NCBI GenBank assembly: GCA_024281695.1
Contig: JAMXAE010000012.1
Location: 1-34,347 of the forward strand
Source of the DNA: Nitrosomonas sp.
Lineage (GTDB): Bacteria > Pseudomonadota > Gammaproteobacteria > Burkholderiales > Nitrosomonadaceae
Reading direction: 5' to 3'
Length of the DNA: 34,347 nt
Both the position numbers and the translations under genes were made by a program. Under the pieces are notes generated by a model that worked only from the letters and a program-made list of their open reading frames with translations, did not search any database and had not been told where the DNA came from. Positions 7,532-14,148 of this stretch are shown here, piece after piece. How positions within the stretch are numbered: the first letter of the stretch is position 1; the number at the start of each line of letters is the position of its first letter.

Positions 7532-8029
7532 CTGATAAGAGCAATACGCCGATCCGGCGCTAAGAACTGGCAACGCAAATATGATGGCGAGATAAGTTCA
7601 ACTAAGAAAGGCAATATTATTACTTTGGATTAAAAGCGCACATAGGCGTAGGTGCCGATTCTGGCGTAGCGCATAGCTGGAAATTACACGGCCCCAATGG
7701 CCGATGGCTATATGATTGATAACATGCTACATGGCGAAGAGGCAATTGTGTTGGGTGATCGGGCGTATACTCTTAATGACTGCAATTTGGAAGCACAACG
7801 ACAATCGGAAGAGCCAGTCTGGGAGGTATGCCACTCAAACGCAAGAGCGGTGAGGAATTGCCAGCAGAACTTGCCGTGCTCAATCGCATCTAGCTCCGAT
7901 GTGCGCGCGAAGGTGGAACATCCGCTTCGCTTCGTATGGTCAACCGACGATTTGAGTATACCGAAGTCTGTTTATCACACTATTATTGCCAATATCATTA
8001 AGATGCTTTCTTTGGTTCTAGACTATTAA
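7532..8029 (+). pseudogene. Decayed IS5-family transposase
   Basis: Pieces of an IS5-family DDE transposase in shifting frames. STKKGN (near 7600) fits the family's TKKGNQW block; a frame beginning at 7636 reads AHIGVGADSGVAHSW, the block holding an active-site aspartate; from 7721 LHGEEAIVLGDRAY supplies the next aspartate region; and RAKVEHPLR near 7906 is the block around the final glutamate. Stops and at least two frame changes separate them, so no functional enzyme remains. The N-terminal third and terminal repeats are not recognisable. It may be related to the IS5-like MITE 2 kb to the left. Confidence 0.75.
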
Positions 8030-8048
8030 TTATTCAGGATTGAGAGAT

Positions 8049-8588
8049 ATGGAAAATTTAATAAAGCACGTTATTACTTGGTCGGAAGAAAGAAATATCG
8101 TGCAGGGGTCCAGCTTAGAAAAAGAGACATTAAAGTTAATCTCCTACTTGGGGAATTTAACTAATTTTATTGATAATGTGGATATTTGCCGAAATGGTAT
8201 TGGACACTGCATGATAGGGATGATAATAATCTGCAGAATGCGAAATATTACTTTAGATGAAAGTGTGAAGTTCACCAAGCCAATAACAGATGAGCGAATC
8301 GCTGATCCCAAGCTTGCATTAATAATGATTTTTAAATATACAGGTAAATTTGCAGAAAATATTTCAACGAGTAAAGATATTAAAGCCGATATTGGCTACT
8401 TGCTTATTTATTTGACTACCTTCGCGACTGCTCTTCAATTGTCGATTAAAGAATGTGTCGAGGATGCTTTCAACGAGATCAAAGGCTCTCAATGGGTTAT
8501 TTTTGATGGAGCCGTGATAGATAAGAGTGACGAAAAATATTCAACTGCTCTGGCTATTATAAAATCACGCAATCAATCCCGTGATTGA
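8049..8588 (+). CDS. Tandem MazG-like protein with all expected metal ligands replaced
   Basis: A 179-residue protein that aligns by eye with two copies of the phage-type MazG-like fold. Copy 1 (about 1-73): LIKHVITWSEERNIV, then LISYLGNLTNFI where active enzymes have EEVGEL, then GIGHCMIGMIII where they have the IGD block. Copy 2 (about 86-145): IFKYTGKFAENI, then DIGYLLIYLTTFATALQL and ECVEDAFNEIKG, the standard C-terminal helix, followed by GAVIDKSDE as in phage homologs. The Mg-binding E/E/E/D/D positions are S32, Y33, N36, N49, H53 in copy 1 and K96, Y97, K100, A113, Y117 in copy 2. It is therefore unlikely to be a nucleotide pyrophosphohydrolase. The ATG at 8049 is chosen over an in-frame TTG at 8040, with AGGA and GAGAG upstream. 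Family assignment rests on pattern only. Confidence 0.55.
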   Translation: MENLIKHVITWSEERNIVQGSSLEKETLKLISYLGNLTNFIDNVDICRNGIGHCMIGMIIICRMRNITLDESVKFTKPITDERIADPKLALIMIFKYTGKFAENISTSKDIKADIGYLLIYLTTFATALQLSIKECVEDAFNEIKGSQWVIFDGAVIDKSDEKYSTALAIIKSRNQSRD

Positions 8589-8735
8589 TATTCCAAATTA
8601 AGCCTTCTGAATATTCGGTTATCTCGATTGGGTAAGACTGGTTAGCGTTTGATTCATCTATGCTGCAAGCGACAAAGAAACTCAGTAACACAGTTATGTA
8701 GTAGTGTCTATGCTTAACCAATCGAATATTTCCAA

Positions 8736-8885
8736 TTATGGATCAGTAAAGTGTTTGGAAGGTTTATCCGGTTTATCTTCCATATCTTTTAGATCTTCAG
8801 TGCAGTCAGCAAAAATGGATGCGCTTAAAATAAAGAAAATACCAACTACAAGACCCACGATTAATGTGGAGAGAATTGAGATCAT
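8736..8885 (-). CDS. 49-residue single-pass membrane or exported protein
   Basis: The frame from ATG (8883-8885) to TAA encodes a strongly hydrophobic N-terminus (MISILSTLIVGLVVGIFFIL, then SASIFA) followed by an acidic and lysine-rich tail (DCTEDLKDMEDKPDKPSKHF) ending TDP. TTTGGAG lies 8 bp before the start. It could be a signal peptide cut after IFA, or a membrane anchor. The design resembles the small exported protein at 7128-7391. The open frame on the opposite strand here lacks such features and is treated as a shadow. Confidence 0.5.
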   Translation of the reverse strand: MISILSTLIVGLVVGIFFILSASIFADCTEDLKDMEDKPDKPSKHFTDP

Positions 8886-9051
8886 GAATATACTCCAAAG
8901 AATGAATGGAAATTAAAATGATCCTCCTAATACCTAGAACAGTCAGTTTGCTATCGCACACATTGTTAAGCAATTCAAACCACGCTTGTTGCGGACTTAT
9001 TTTGAAATTTCTGCTCGATTGTACGACTAAGAGGGATGATTTGCTCTGTAG

Positions 9052-9264
9052 TCACTCATTTAACTTTTGTGGAATGGGAATTTCAGGATCAGTTTTGGGA
9101 GGTGGAATATCTGGGGGATCAAGCTGTGGCGGAATCTCTTGGGGAGGTAGGGGTTCCGGCGGTACTCCCTCAGGAGCTGGATCGTGAGGGGGTATATGCT
9201 CTGGTTGAATTGGAGGAGGGAGTGTACTTATTGAGATGGTTGGTTTTGTATTAGAAGGATACAT
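9052..9264 (-). CDS. 70-residue protein of xPPxx pentapeptide repeats, paralog of the one at 6685
   Basis: Exactly 70 residues like its partner. A short leader (MYPSNTKPTISISTLPPP) is followed by nine pentapeptides at residues 19-63: IQPEH, IPPHD, PAPEG, VPPEP, LPPQE, IPPQL, DPPDI, PPPKT, DPEIP. Then IPQKLNE ends the protein. Shared points are the EHIPPH/DHIPPQ opening, the 5-residue period and a PQK near the C-terminus. AGGA lies about 9 bp before the ATG. A CGTACAGAC motif lies 52 bp upstream. No signal peptide, no known domain; function unknown. Confidence 0.6.
   Translation of the reverse strand: MYPSNTKPTISISTLPPPIQPEHIPPHDPAPEGVPPEPLPPQEIPPQLDPPDIPPPKTDPEIPIPQKLNE
9076..9210 (-). repeat. 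15-bp-period repeat encoding nine xPPxx units
   Basis: Nine 15-nt units with divergent third positions; GGAGG occurs four times on the plus strand, two of them overlapping. Confidence 0.65.
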
Positions 9265-9316
9265 ATTAGGTTTCCTATTATTAAAAGCTTAATCTTGAAA
9301 TTTTTTGGACTATTAA

Positions 9317-9338
9317 GTCTGTACGCTGTATAACCGAA
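9317..9338 (-). promoter_or_regulatory. Upstream motif, variant copy 2 (CGTACAGAC)
   Basis: The minus strand reads TTCGGTTATACAG followed by CGTACAGAC, 52 bp before the second pentapeptide-repeat gene. The right half is identical to the other two copies; the TTCG part is farther away by 5 nt. Confidence 0.35.
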
Positions 9339-9351
9339 ACAACTAAACAAT

Positions 9352-9376
9352 AAAAAACCCGCTAAAGCGGGCTTAT
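9352..9376 (-). terminator. Strong Rho-independent terminator on the minus strand
   Basis: On the minus strand, AAGCCCGC-TTTA-GCGGGTTTTTT is a GC-rich stem followed by six T. It ends a transcript arriving from the right, where no confident gene is present. Confidence 0.75.
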
Positions 9377-10097
9377 AGACTAATTAATACAAGGAATATT
9401 AGTGAACACATTTCAAGAACTAGGAATTATCGACTAAGCTACCATCATGTATAGCGTTGGAATATGCCTCACAGCGTGACCTTTGTATTGCTTACCCAAA
9501 TACGCAACTGCCCAAGTTTGTATATCCATTTGCGCTGGAGAATGCAATCGGCACATTCACTTAAGCCAAGGATAGTGCAAAATAATGCACTATCCAAAAT
9601 TCAAAACTAATCGTTAATTGGCGTCAGTAAACCTTGCAAGTCTGAAAAGCAAGCATTCCTACTCAGCAAAAGCCTGAATGTGGGAAACCGAGGCGCGCAA
9701 TTTCTAAAATAATTTGTACAGCCAATTTTTTTGTTTGCAGTGCCACCCGCGGTGATACTTCACATAAGTATAGCTGCTTACAGAGCGCTTAAAGACGACA
9801 ATCGCATCAAGTGATATTTTTCAATATCAACGACACCAAAACAGAAGCAACAAGAAACTGTTAAAGTGATTCAAGTTTCTCAGCCTTTGGTTATGCGGAA
9901 ACAAAACACTTTTGTCGATGATTTCAGATTCTATTGACCGGTCACCGTTAATCGTTTGCATAGCAAACAAAAGTAACTGTGTTTGTTAGGTATAAGGTGC
10001 GATGTCTGTCCGTTGCTCAAGAAACAGGCCAGGCGGCTGTTAAGTTTGATTGATTAAGTATTAAGCAACTTTAGACAAGAAATATCATATGCCAACG
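9377..10097. other. Gene-poor stretch between a minus-strand terminator and csbD
   Basis: No confident gene is seen. A minus-strand frame of 41 codons (9556 back to 9434, containing MDIQTWAVAYLGKQYKGHAV) ends 58 bp before the strong terminator but has no Shine-Dalgarno. A perfect 10-bp hairpin lies at 9570-9595. The remainder is AT-rich with no recognisable domain, tRNA or IS end. Confidence 0.5.
9570..9595. repeat. Perfect 10-bp inverted repeat
   Basis: GGATAGTGCA and TGCACTATCC are separated by AAATAA. No T tract follows on either strand. It may be a hairpin in an RNA or a dyad binding site. Confidence 0.5.
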
Positions 10098-10114
10098 TTC
10101 GTTGTCGTACAGAC
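10098..10114 (+). promoter_or_regulatory. Upstream motif TTCGTT-GT-CGTACAGAC, copy 3 (csbD)
   Basis: TTCGTTGTCGTACAGAC lies 90 bp before the csbD start and in the same orientation. It matches the copy before the 87-residue exported protein at 15 of 17 positions. It may be a promoter element of an alternative sigma factor or an activator site; which one cannot be told from sequence. Confidence 0.5.
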
Positions 10115-10204
10115 CATTCATGTTTCTACCTATATTCTCATACCACAGTGATAAGAGCATATTTAGTTTTTGCTTATTGCTTAAACACAATTAAGGAGAT
10201 AATC

Positions 10205-10417
10205 ATGAATAAAGATCAAGTAAAAGGTCGTGTTGAAGAAGTCAAAGGTAAGGTTAAGGAAGTTGCTGGAGAGATGGTTAATGATAATGAAATGAAATTG
10301 AAAGGCAATATTCAGAAAAATGCGGGTAAAGTTCAAGCAAATTTGGGTGATGCCAAAGAAAATGCCAAAGAAGCTTGGAAAGACACTAAAGAAGGCATAA
10401 AGAAAGCGACCGACTAA
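10205..10417 (+). CDS. csbD: CsbD-family general stress protein
   Basis: A 70-residue, highly charged, helical CsbD-like protein starting MNKDQVKGRVEEVKGKVKEV, with the repeating K-G-x-x-K/E pattern of the family and ending EGIKKATD. AAGGAG is 8 bp before the ATG at 10205, so the longer upstream frame is not used. CsbD proteins are induced by general stress in many bacteria and act in the cytoplasm by an unknown mechanism. The motif at 10098-10114 is a candidate for its control. smbP follows 75 bp downstream with no terminator between, so the two may share a transcript. Confidence 0.88.
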   Translation: MNKDQVKGRVEEVKGKVKEVAGEMVNDNEMKLKGNIQKNAGKVQANLGDAKENAKEAWKDTKEGIKKATD

Positions 10418-10492
10418 TTATTCATGATTTTATAAAAAATCACAATTTTTAGTCTTAATGAAGTTTTTAAAATTAAATTTAAGGAATATCAC

Positions 10493-10825
10493 ATGAACAT
10501 AAGAAAAATTGCTTTATTTGTTAGCATTTTGATGATGGCACTTTTATCGTTTGGAGCAACTGCAGGAAGCAATCACTTGGAACAGGCAATTCAGCATGCT
10601 GAAACCGCGATGACATCGGTTGATGGAAAAACGGTAGCTCAGCATGCATCGGAAGCCAGGGTGCATGCAAAATCTGCAAAAAATGATAAATCAGATTCCA
10701 AGCATTTGGATGAAGGGATTAAATGTCTAGATGATGCGGTTAAAGAAGGTACAGATGGAAATACTGATGCTGCAAAGAAGGCTGCTAAAGATGCAGTAGA
10801 GCATTTTAAGCAAGCTACCAAGTAA
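10493..10825 (+). CDS. smbP: SmbP-family small metal-binding protein (periplasmic)
   Basis: A 110-residue precursor with a signal peptide (MNIRKIALFVSILMMALLSF, cut after GATA). The mature part has the helix repeat of Nitrosomonas europaea SmbP, a periplasmic protein that binds several divalent metals, copper included: HLEQAIQHAETAM, QHASEARVHAKSA, HLDEGIKCLDDAVKEG, DAAKKAAKDAVEHFKQA. Histidines are at 28, 35, 51, 58, 71 and 104, fewer than I recall for the N. europaea protein, and a cysteine (C78) sits where the HGIKHL motif has histidine. Metal affinity may therefore differ. AAGGA precedes the ATG. It is followed by a strong terminator. Confidence 0.85.
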   Translation: MNIRKIALFVSILMMALLSFGATAGSNHLEQAIQHAETAMTSVDGKTVAQHASEARVHAKSAKNDKSDSKHLDEGIKCLDDAVKEGTDGNTDAAKKAAKDAVEHFKQATK

Positions 10826-10847
10826 ATCCGTATTAGTTTCATTTTAT

Positions 10848-10883
10848 AAAGGTCAGTGGAATAACTTTCACTGACCTTTTTTT
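10848..10883 (+). terminator. Rho-independent terminator after smbP
   Basis: AAAGGTCAGTG and CACTGACCTTT pair perfectly and run into TTTTTTT. It starts 23 bp after the smbP stop. Confidence 0.85.
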
Positions 10884-11436
10884 CAGTCTGTACATGAAGA
10901 ACTAAAGCATTCATCCCAAAAGTAGTTGGTCAATTACGAAGTAAAGAGCAGTATCAATAGCTTGCGAAGAGTGAGCCAGGTAAGTTAATCAATAAAGTGA
11001 TGGGCATGAGTTTCTCGGAATTTAATGTCAGGTGCCGCACCCGCAAAGGGAATTTTCTAAACCAGATACCTGGAGGAAAGGGCAGAATTCGAATCTGCAC
11101 GTGATGCGCTTTTTAGGATTCTGTTGGGAGGAGGATGTGAGGGACTCATTCGGTATGTCCTTGTCAGGAGCGAGTTGACAGTATCGCAAGCGTGGACGGA
11201 TTGCTGCGCAAGTCAACCGGCAAATTCAACTGGCGCCCCATTACCGCTAAGTGAGGATGCCCTGTCGATGCGAACATAACGCAAAGTACGCTGGGTTAAA
11301 AAGAGCGGCCAATTGTCATGAGAAAAAATCTGAAGTGAAGGTGCTTCAGATATAGTCATGTATTTTGCAAAGGTATCAACCTATGAGAATCATTTCCCTA
11401 AATAAACACATTGTGGGTAATGAACCAATTTTAGAT
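10884..11436. other. Gene-free stretch between smbP and the RsmB-like gene
   Basis: About 550 bp with no supported gene. It starts with GTCTGTAC (10886-10893), the right half of the upstream motif in isolated form. GCAGAATTCGAATCTGC at 11082-11098 looks like a tRNA T-arm but lacks the other arms. Short frames look random. It may be old decayed insertion DNA. Confidence 0.5.
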
Positions 11437-12726
11437 TTAATTTTCTATACCTGTAATTGTTGATTCTGTTGCTTCAGTGCGAGTTAAAGCCGCAGCAAAG
11501 AATCCATCGGTCTGATGTAGTTGTGAAGATAACTGTAGAAACTTACCAGTATTCAATGTTATTTTTTGTTGCGCGAGCAATTCTGCGCAATTTAACAAGG
11601 TAAACTGCGGATGCGCAGCTAAGAAATCATTAATAATTGACTGATTTTCTTCAGGTAGGAAACTACAGGTTGCATATACTAATCGCCCCCCGGGTTTAAG
11701 CAAGCTGGCGGCTGCTGAAAGTATAGCGGCTTGTTTCACTGTCAGTTCTTCGATGCTTTGAGCGGATTGGCGCCACTTTAAATCTGGATTGCGCCGCAAT
11801 GTCCCAAGGCCGCTACAAGGTGCATCGACTAATACGCGATCTATTTTCCCCATTAATCGTCTGACTTTGATGTCATTCTCGTGAGTAATGCGTTGGGCAT
11901 GTAAATTGGATAAACCAGAGCGCTTGAAGCGGGGTTTCATGTTATTCAATCTTTTCTCAGAGACGTCAAAAGCATAAAGACGTCCTCTGGAATTCATTAA
12001 TGCACCCAGAAGCAGGGATTTTCCACCAGCACCCGCACAGAAGTCGACAACCATTTCACCTCGTTTGGGTGCCAGTAAGTATCCGAGTAATTGACTTCCT
12101 TCATCCTGAACTTCTATTTTTCCAGATAAGAAGAGTGCATGACGATTAATCGCAGGTTTGCCAGCAAGACGAATGCCACACGGAGAATAAGGCGTCTCTT
12201 GTGCCTCAATCCCTTCTTGGTTAAGTATCTCAAGTACTTGATTACGTTTTGCGAGGAATGTGTTGACCCGTAGATCTAGAGGCGCAGATTTTTGTAGAGA
12301 CAATCCTAGACTAAGAATGTCTGCATCAGACATGAAATGCTTTAGCCTTTCTACTAGCCATTCGGGAAATTCTGCTTGAATATTTAACGGTAGAGAATCT
12401 AATTTAATTGCCTTAATTTCGGCTAGCCATTTTGTTTCACTTTCGCTGATGAATGAGGCTAATTCACGCAAGTTCATGCCTTGAAATTTAACCAGATAAG
12501 CTAATGCCAGTGAGCGAGGTGTGATGATTTCTGTTAGGCTTTCAAGAAAAAAGCGGTGGCGCAATATACCAAAGACTGTTTCTGCGATGAATGCGCGATC
12601 TTGTGCGCCGAGCATGGGGTTTTCCCGGAAGAAATGTCGCAGAATTGCATCGGCAGGATATTCCAAAGGAAGGACGGTACGAATAGCGACAACAGCTGAA
12701 TCCAGCTGAAAGGGAGTTAGTGGCAT
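11437..12726 (-). CDS. RsmB-like RNA (cytosine-5) methyltransferase
   Basis: A 429-residue SAM-dependent RNA m5C methyltransferase of the RsmB/NOP family. An N-terminal NusB-like helical region (1-140) is followed by the Rossmann methyltransferase domain: motif I VVDFCAGAGGKSLLL (227-240), motif IV LVDAPCSGLGTLRRNP with C304, and motif VI YATCSFLPEEN with C354; the two cysteines are the catalytic pair of the family. Although the length equals that of E. coli RsmB, betaproteobacteria often carry this paralog next to purN, separate from the rsmB gene beside fmt/def. The rRNA or tRNA target is therefore unknown. It is last in the purM operon, 38 bp after the DUF3108 gene. Confidence 0.87.
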   Translation of the reverse strand: MPLTPFQLDSAVVAIRTVLPLEYPADAILRHFFRENPMLGAQDRAFIAETVFGILRHRFFLESLTEIITPRSLALAYLVKFQGMNLRELASFISESETKWLAEIKAIKLDSLPLNIQAEFPEWLVERLKHFMSDADILSLGLSLQKSAPLDLRVNTFLAKRNQVLEILNQEGIEAQETPYSPCGIRLAGKPAINRHALFLSGKIEVQDEGSQLLGYLLAPKRGEMVVDFCAGAGGKSLLLGALMNSRGRLYAFDVSEKRLNNMKPRFKRSGLSNLHAQRITHENDIKVRRLMGKIDRVLVDAPCSGLGTLRRNPDLKWRQSAQSIEELTVKQAAILSAAASLLKPGGRLVYATCSFLPEENQSIINDFLAAHPQFTLLNCAELLAQQKITLNTGKFLQLSSQLHQTDGFFAAALTRTEATESTITGIEN

Positions 12727-12764
12727 TGATTTCCTAATGTGGGTTCATCAACTGATAATGTTGA

Positions 12765-13487
12765 TTAATGATCATCGGCTTTGTAACTAATGTTAATTCC
12801 GGTCACTATCTTTTCGAGCTGGCGGCCATCTTCTTCTACGGAAACAATGCGAACAGGTAGCATGTGATTGTTGGGTGCCAGCCATAATTTCCTTTTAACT
12901 TTGGCATTTCTCCCATCTTGCCTGGTTAATGCGACGGTTTCCAGTTCTCCTATCGGAGTGTTTAATTTCTCTCTGGTAATTGTATAACGCGATAACTTTA
13001 GACTGTCGCCATCCGTAACATATACATCTACGTGATGTTTAGGCAGAGGAGTGAACATAAAGTGGTAAGACAAACTTAAACGATCCAAAGTGCCTTCCGG
13101 CAATTTTTCTTGATGTTGTTTTCCTTTATGTTCCAGGGTTACTATATGATTTTTCCAGTCAAACTCAGCTACACTGGGGTCTTTCTTGCCACGTTTTTCG
13201 AAAGCGCGAGAAGGGCGTAGACCACGCTTTGTAATGATTCCTTCGCTATGACGAATGATGCTGCCAGGTTCTATTAATTTATAAATCCCGGTGGCTTGCG
13301 CTTCGCTGTTGATGTTATAACTGTGTGAGTCAATGCCATGTTTGATTTCCATCACTTCATTAATTTCTCCTTGACCAATATCCGTTGTGACAGAATAGCT
13401 GATATCAATACGCGATGGCATTTCAGTGGCCATCGAGGGGAAATTAAATATCCATAGTAGAAGAAAAATGAATGAGCGTAATTTCAT
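12765..13487 (-). CDS. DUF3108 domain-containing exported protein
   Basis: A 240-residue protein with a signal peptide (MKLRSFIFLLLWIFNFPSMA). The mature part is beta-rich with the DUF3108 pattern: IDISYSVTTDIGQGEINEV near the start, SEGIITKRGLRPSRAFEKRG in the middle, and WLAPNNHMLPVRIVSVEEDG near the end. Proteins of this family are exported, with lipocalin-like or outer-membrane-associated folds suggested, but without a settled function. The ATG overlaps the purN stop by 4 bp (ATGA), so translation is coupled. The purN-DUF3108 pairing is common in betaproteobacteria. Confidence 0.85.
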   Translation of the reverse strand: MKLRSFIFLLLWIFNFPSMATEMPSRIDISYSVTTDIGQGEINEVMEIKHGIDSHSYNINSEAQATGIYKLIEPGSIIRHSEGIITKRGLRPSRAFEKRGKKDPSVAEFDWKNHIVTLEHKGKQHQEKLPEGTLDRLSLSYHFMFTPLPKHHVDVYVTDGDSLKLSRYTITREKLNTPIGELETVALTRQDGRNAKVKRKLWLAPNNHMLPVRIVSVEEDGRQLEKIVTGINISYKADDH

Positions 13488-14122
13488 TCGGGTAATCCTG
13501 GCGAATAAAGAGCTGTTTCATTGACATTAGAGTCGATTATTTCAACTCGATTCTCACTCAGTCTGATTCTATCTTCCATAAACCACCGTACAGCCTGCGG
13601 ATAGATACGGTGCTCATGCTGAAGAACCCGAGCTGCCAGGATTTTCTCGGTATCGTTGGGTAATACAGGGATGGCAGCTTGAATAACAATAGGGCCATGA
13701 TCGAGTTTTGGAGTAACAAAATGTACTGTACAACCATGAATTTTAATGCCTTCTTGCAGGGCTTGTGCATGTGTTCTTAAGCCAGGAAAAGAAGGTAATA
13801 ATGACGGATGAATATTCATTAGTCGACCATGATAGCGCTGCACAAAGCTGTCACTGAGTATACGCATGAACCCTGCCAATGCAATCAGTTTTGGTTGACA
13901 AGTGTCAATTTTCTCAGCCAATGCAGTATCAAATGCTTGGCGGTCTGGATAAATGCGATGATCAATGATGCTGATGTCAGCTCCCAATTTTTTGGCAATT
14001 TCTAACCCTGTTGCATTTGGATTATTACTAATGACCGTAATTCGATCCACAGGAAATACAGCTTCTAACAACGCTTGCATATTACTGCCGCGACCGGAGA
14101 TAAGAATAACCAGTGATTTCAT
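13484..14122 (-). CDS. purN: Phosphoribosylglycinamide formyltransferase (GAR transformylase)
   Basis: A 212-residue PurN, which transfers a formyl group from 10-formyltetrahydrofolate to GAR in step three of de novo purine synthesis. The N-terminus has the phosphate-binding loop SGRGSNMQALL. Catalytic residues match E. coli N106/H108/D144 as N103, H105 (LMNIHPSLLPSFPG) and D141 (VTPKLDHGPIV). It lies 26 bp after purM and overlaps the DUF3108 gene by 4 bp, so purM-purN-DUF3108 form one operon. The product is cytoplasmic. Confidence 0.95.
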   Translation of the reverse strand: MKSLVILISGRGSNMQALLEAVFPVDRITVISNNPNATGLEIAKKLGADISIIDHRIYPDRQAFDTALAEKIDTCQPKLIALAGFMRILSDSFVQRYHGRLMNIHPSLLPSFPGLRTHAQALQEGIKIHGCTVHFVTPKLDHGPIVIQAAIPVLPNDTEKILAARVLQHEHRIYPQAVRWFMEDRIRLSENRVEIIDSNVNETALYSPGLPE

Positions 14123-14148
14123 GAGGGCGTGGCGGTGCAGGTTGACAT

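Noticed and set aside
8704..8916. Plus-strand frame of 70 codons
   Set aside because: It overlaps the 49-residue minus-strand gene, which has a better ribosome site and a clear hydrophobic N-terminus.
8906..9254. Plus-strand Gly/Ser-rich frames over the second repeat gene
   Set aside because: The Gly-Gly pattern is the mirror of the Pro-Pro codons on the minus strand; start regions lack ribosome sites and the minus-strand paralog pair is better supported.
10639..10914. Minus-strand frame across smbP
   Set aside because: Antisense shadow of smbP that runs through its terminator.
11082..11098. tRNA T-arm-like sequence GCAGAATTCGAATCTGC
   Set aside because: The loop is out of register with the TTCRANY consensus and no acceptor, D or anticodon arm could be paired nearby.
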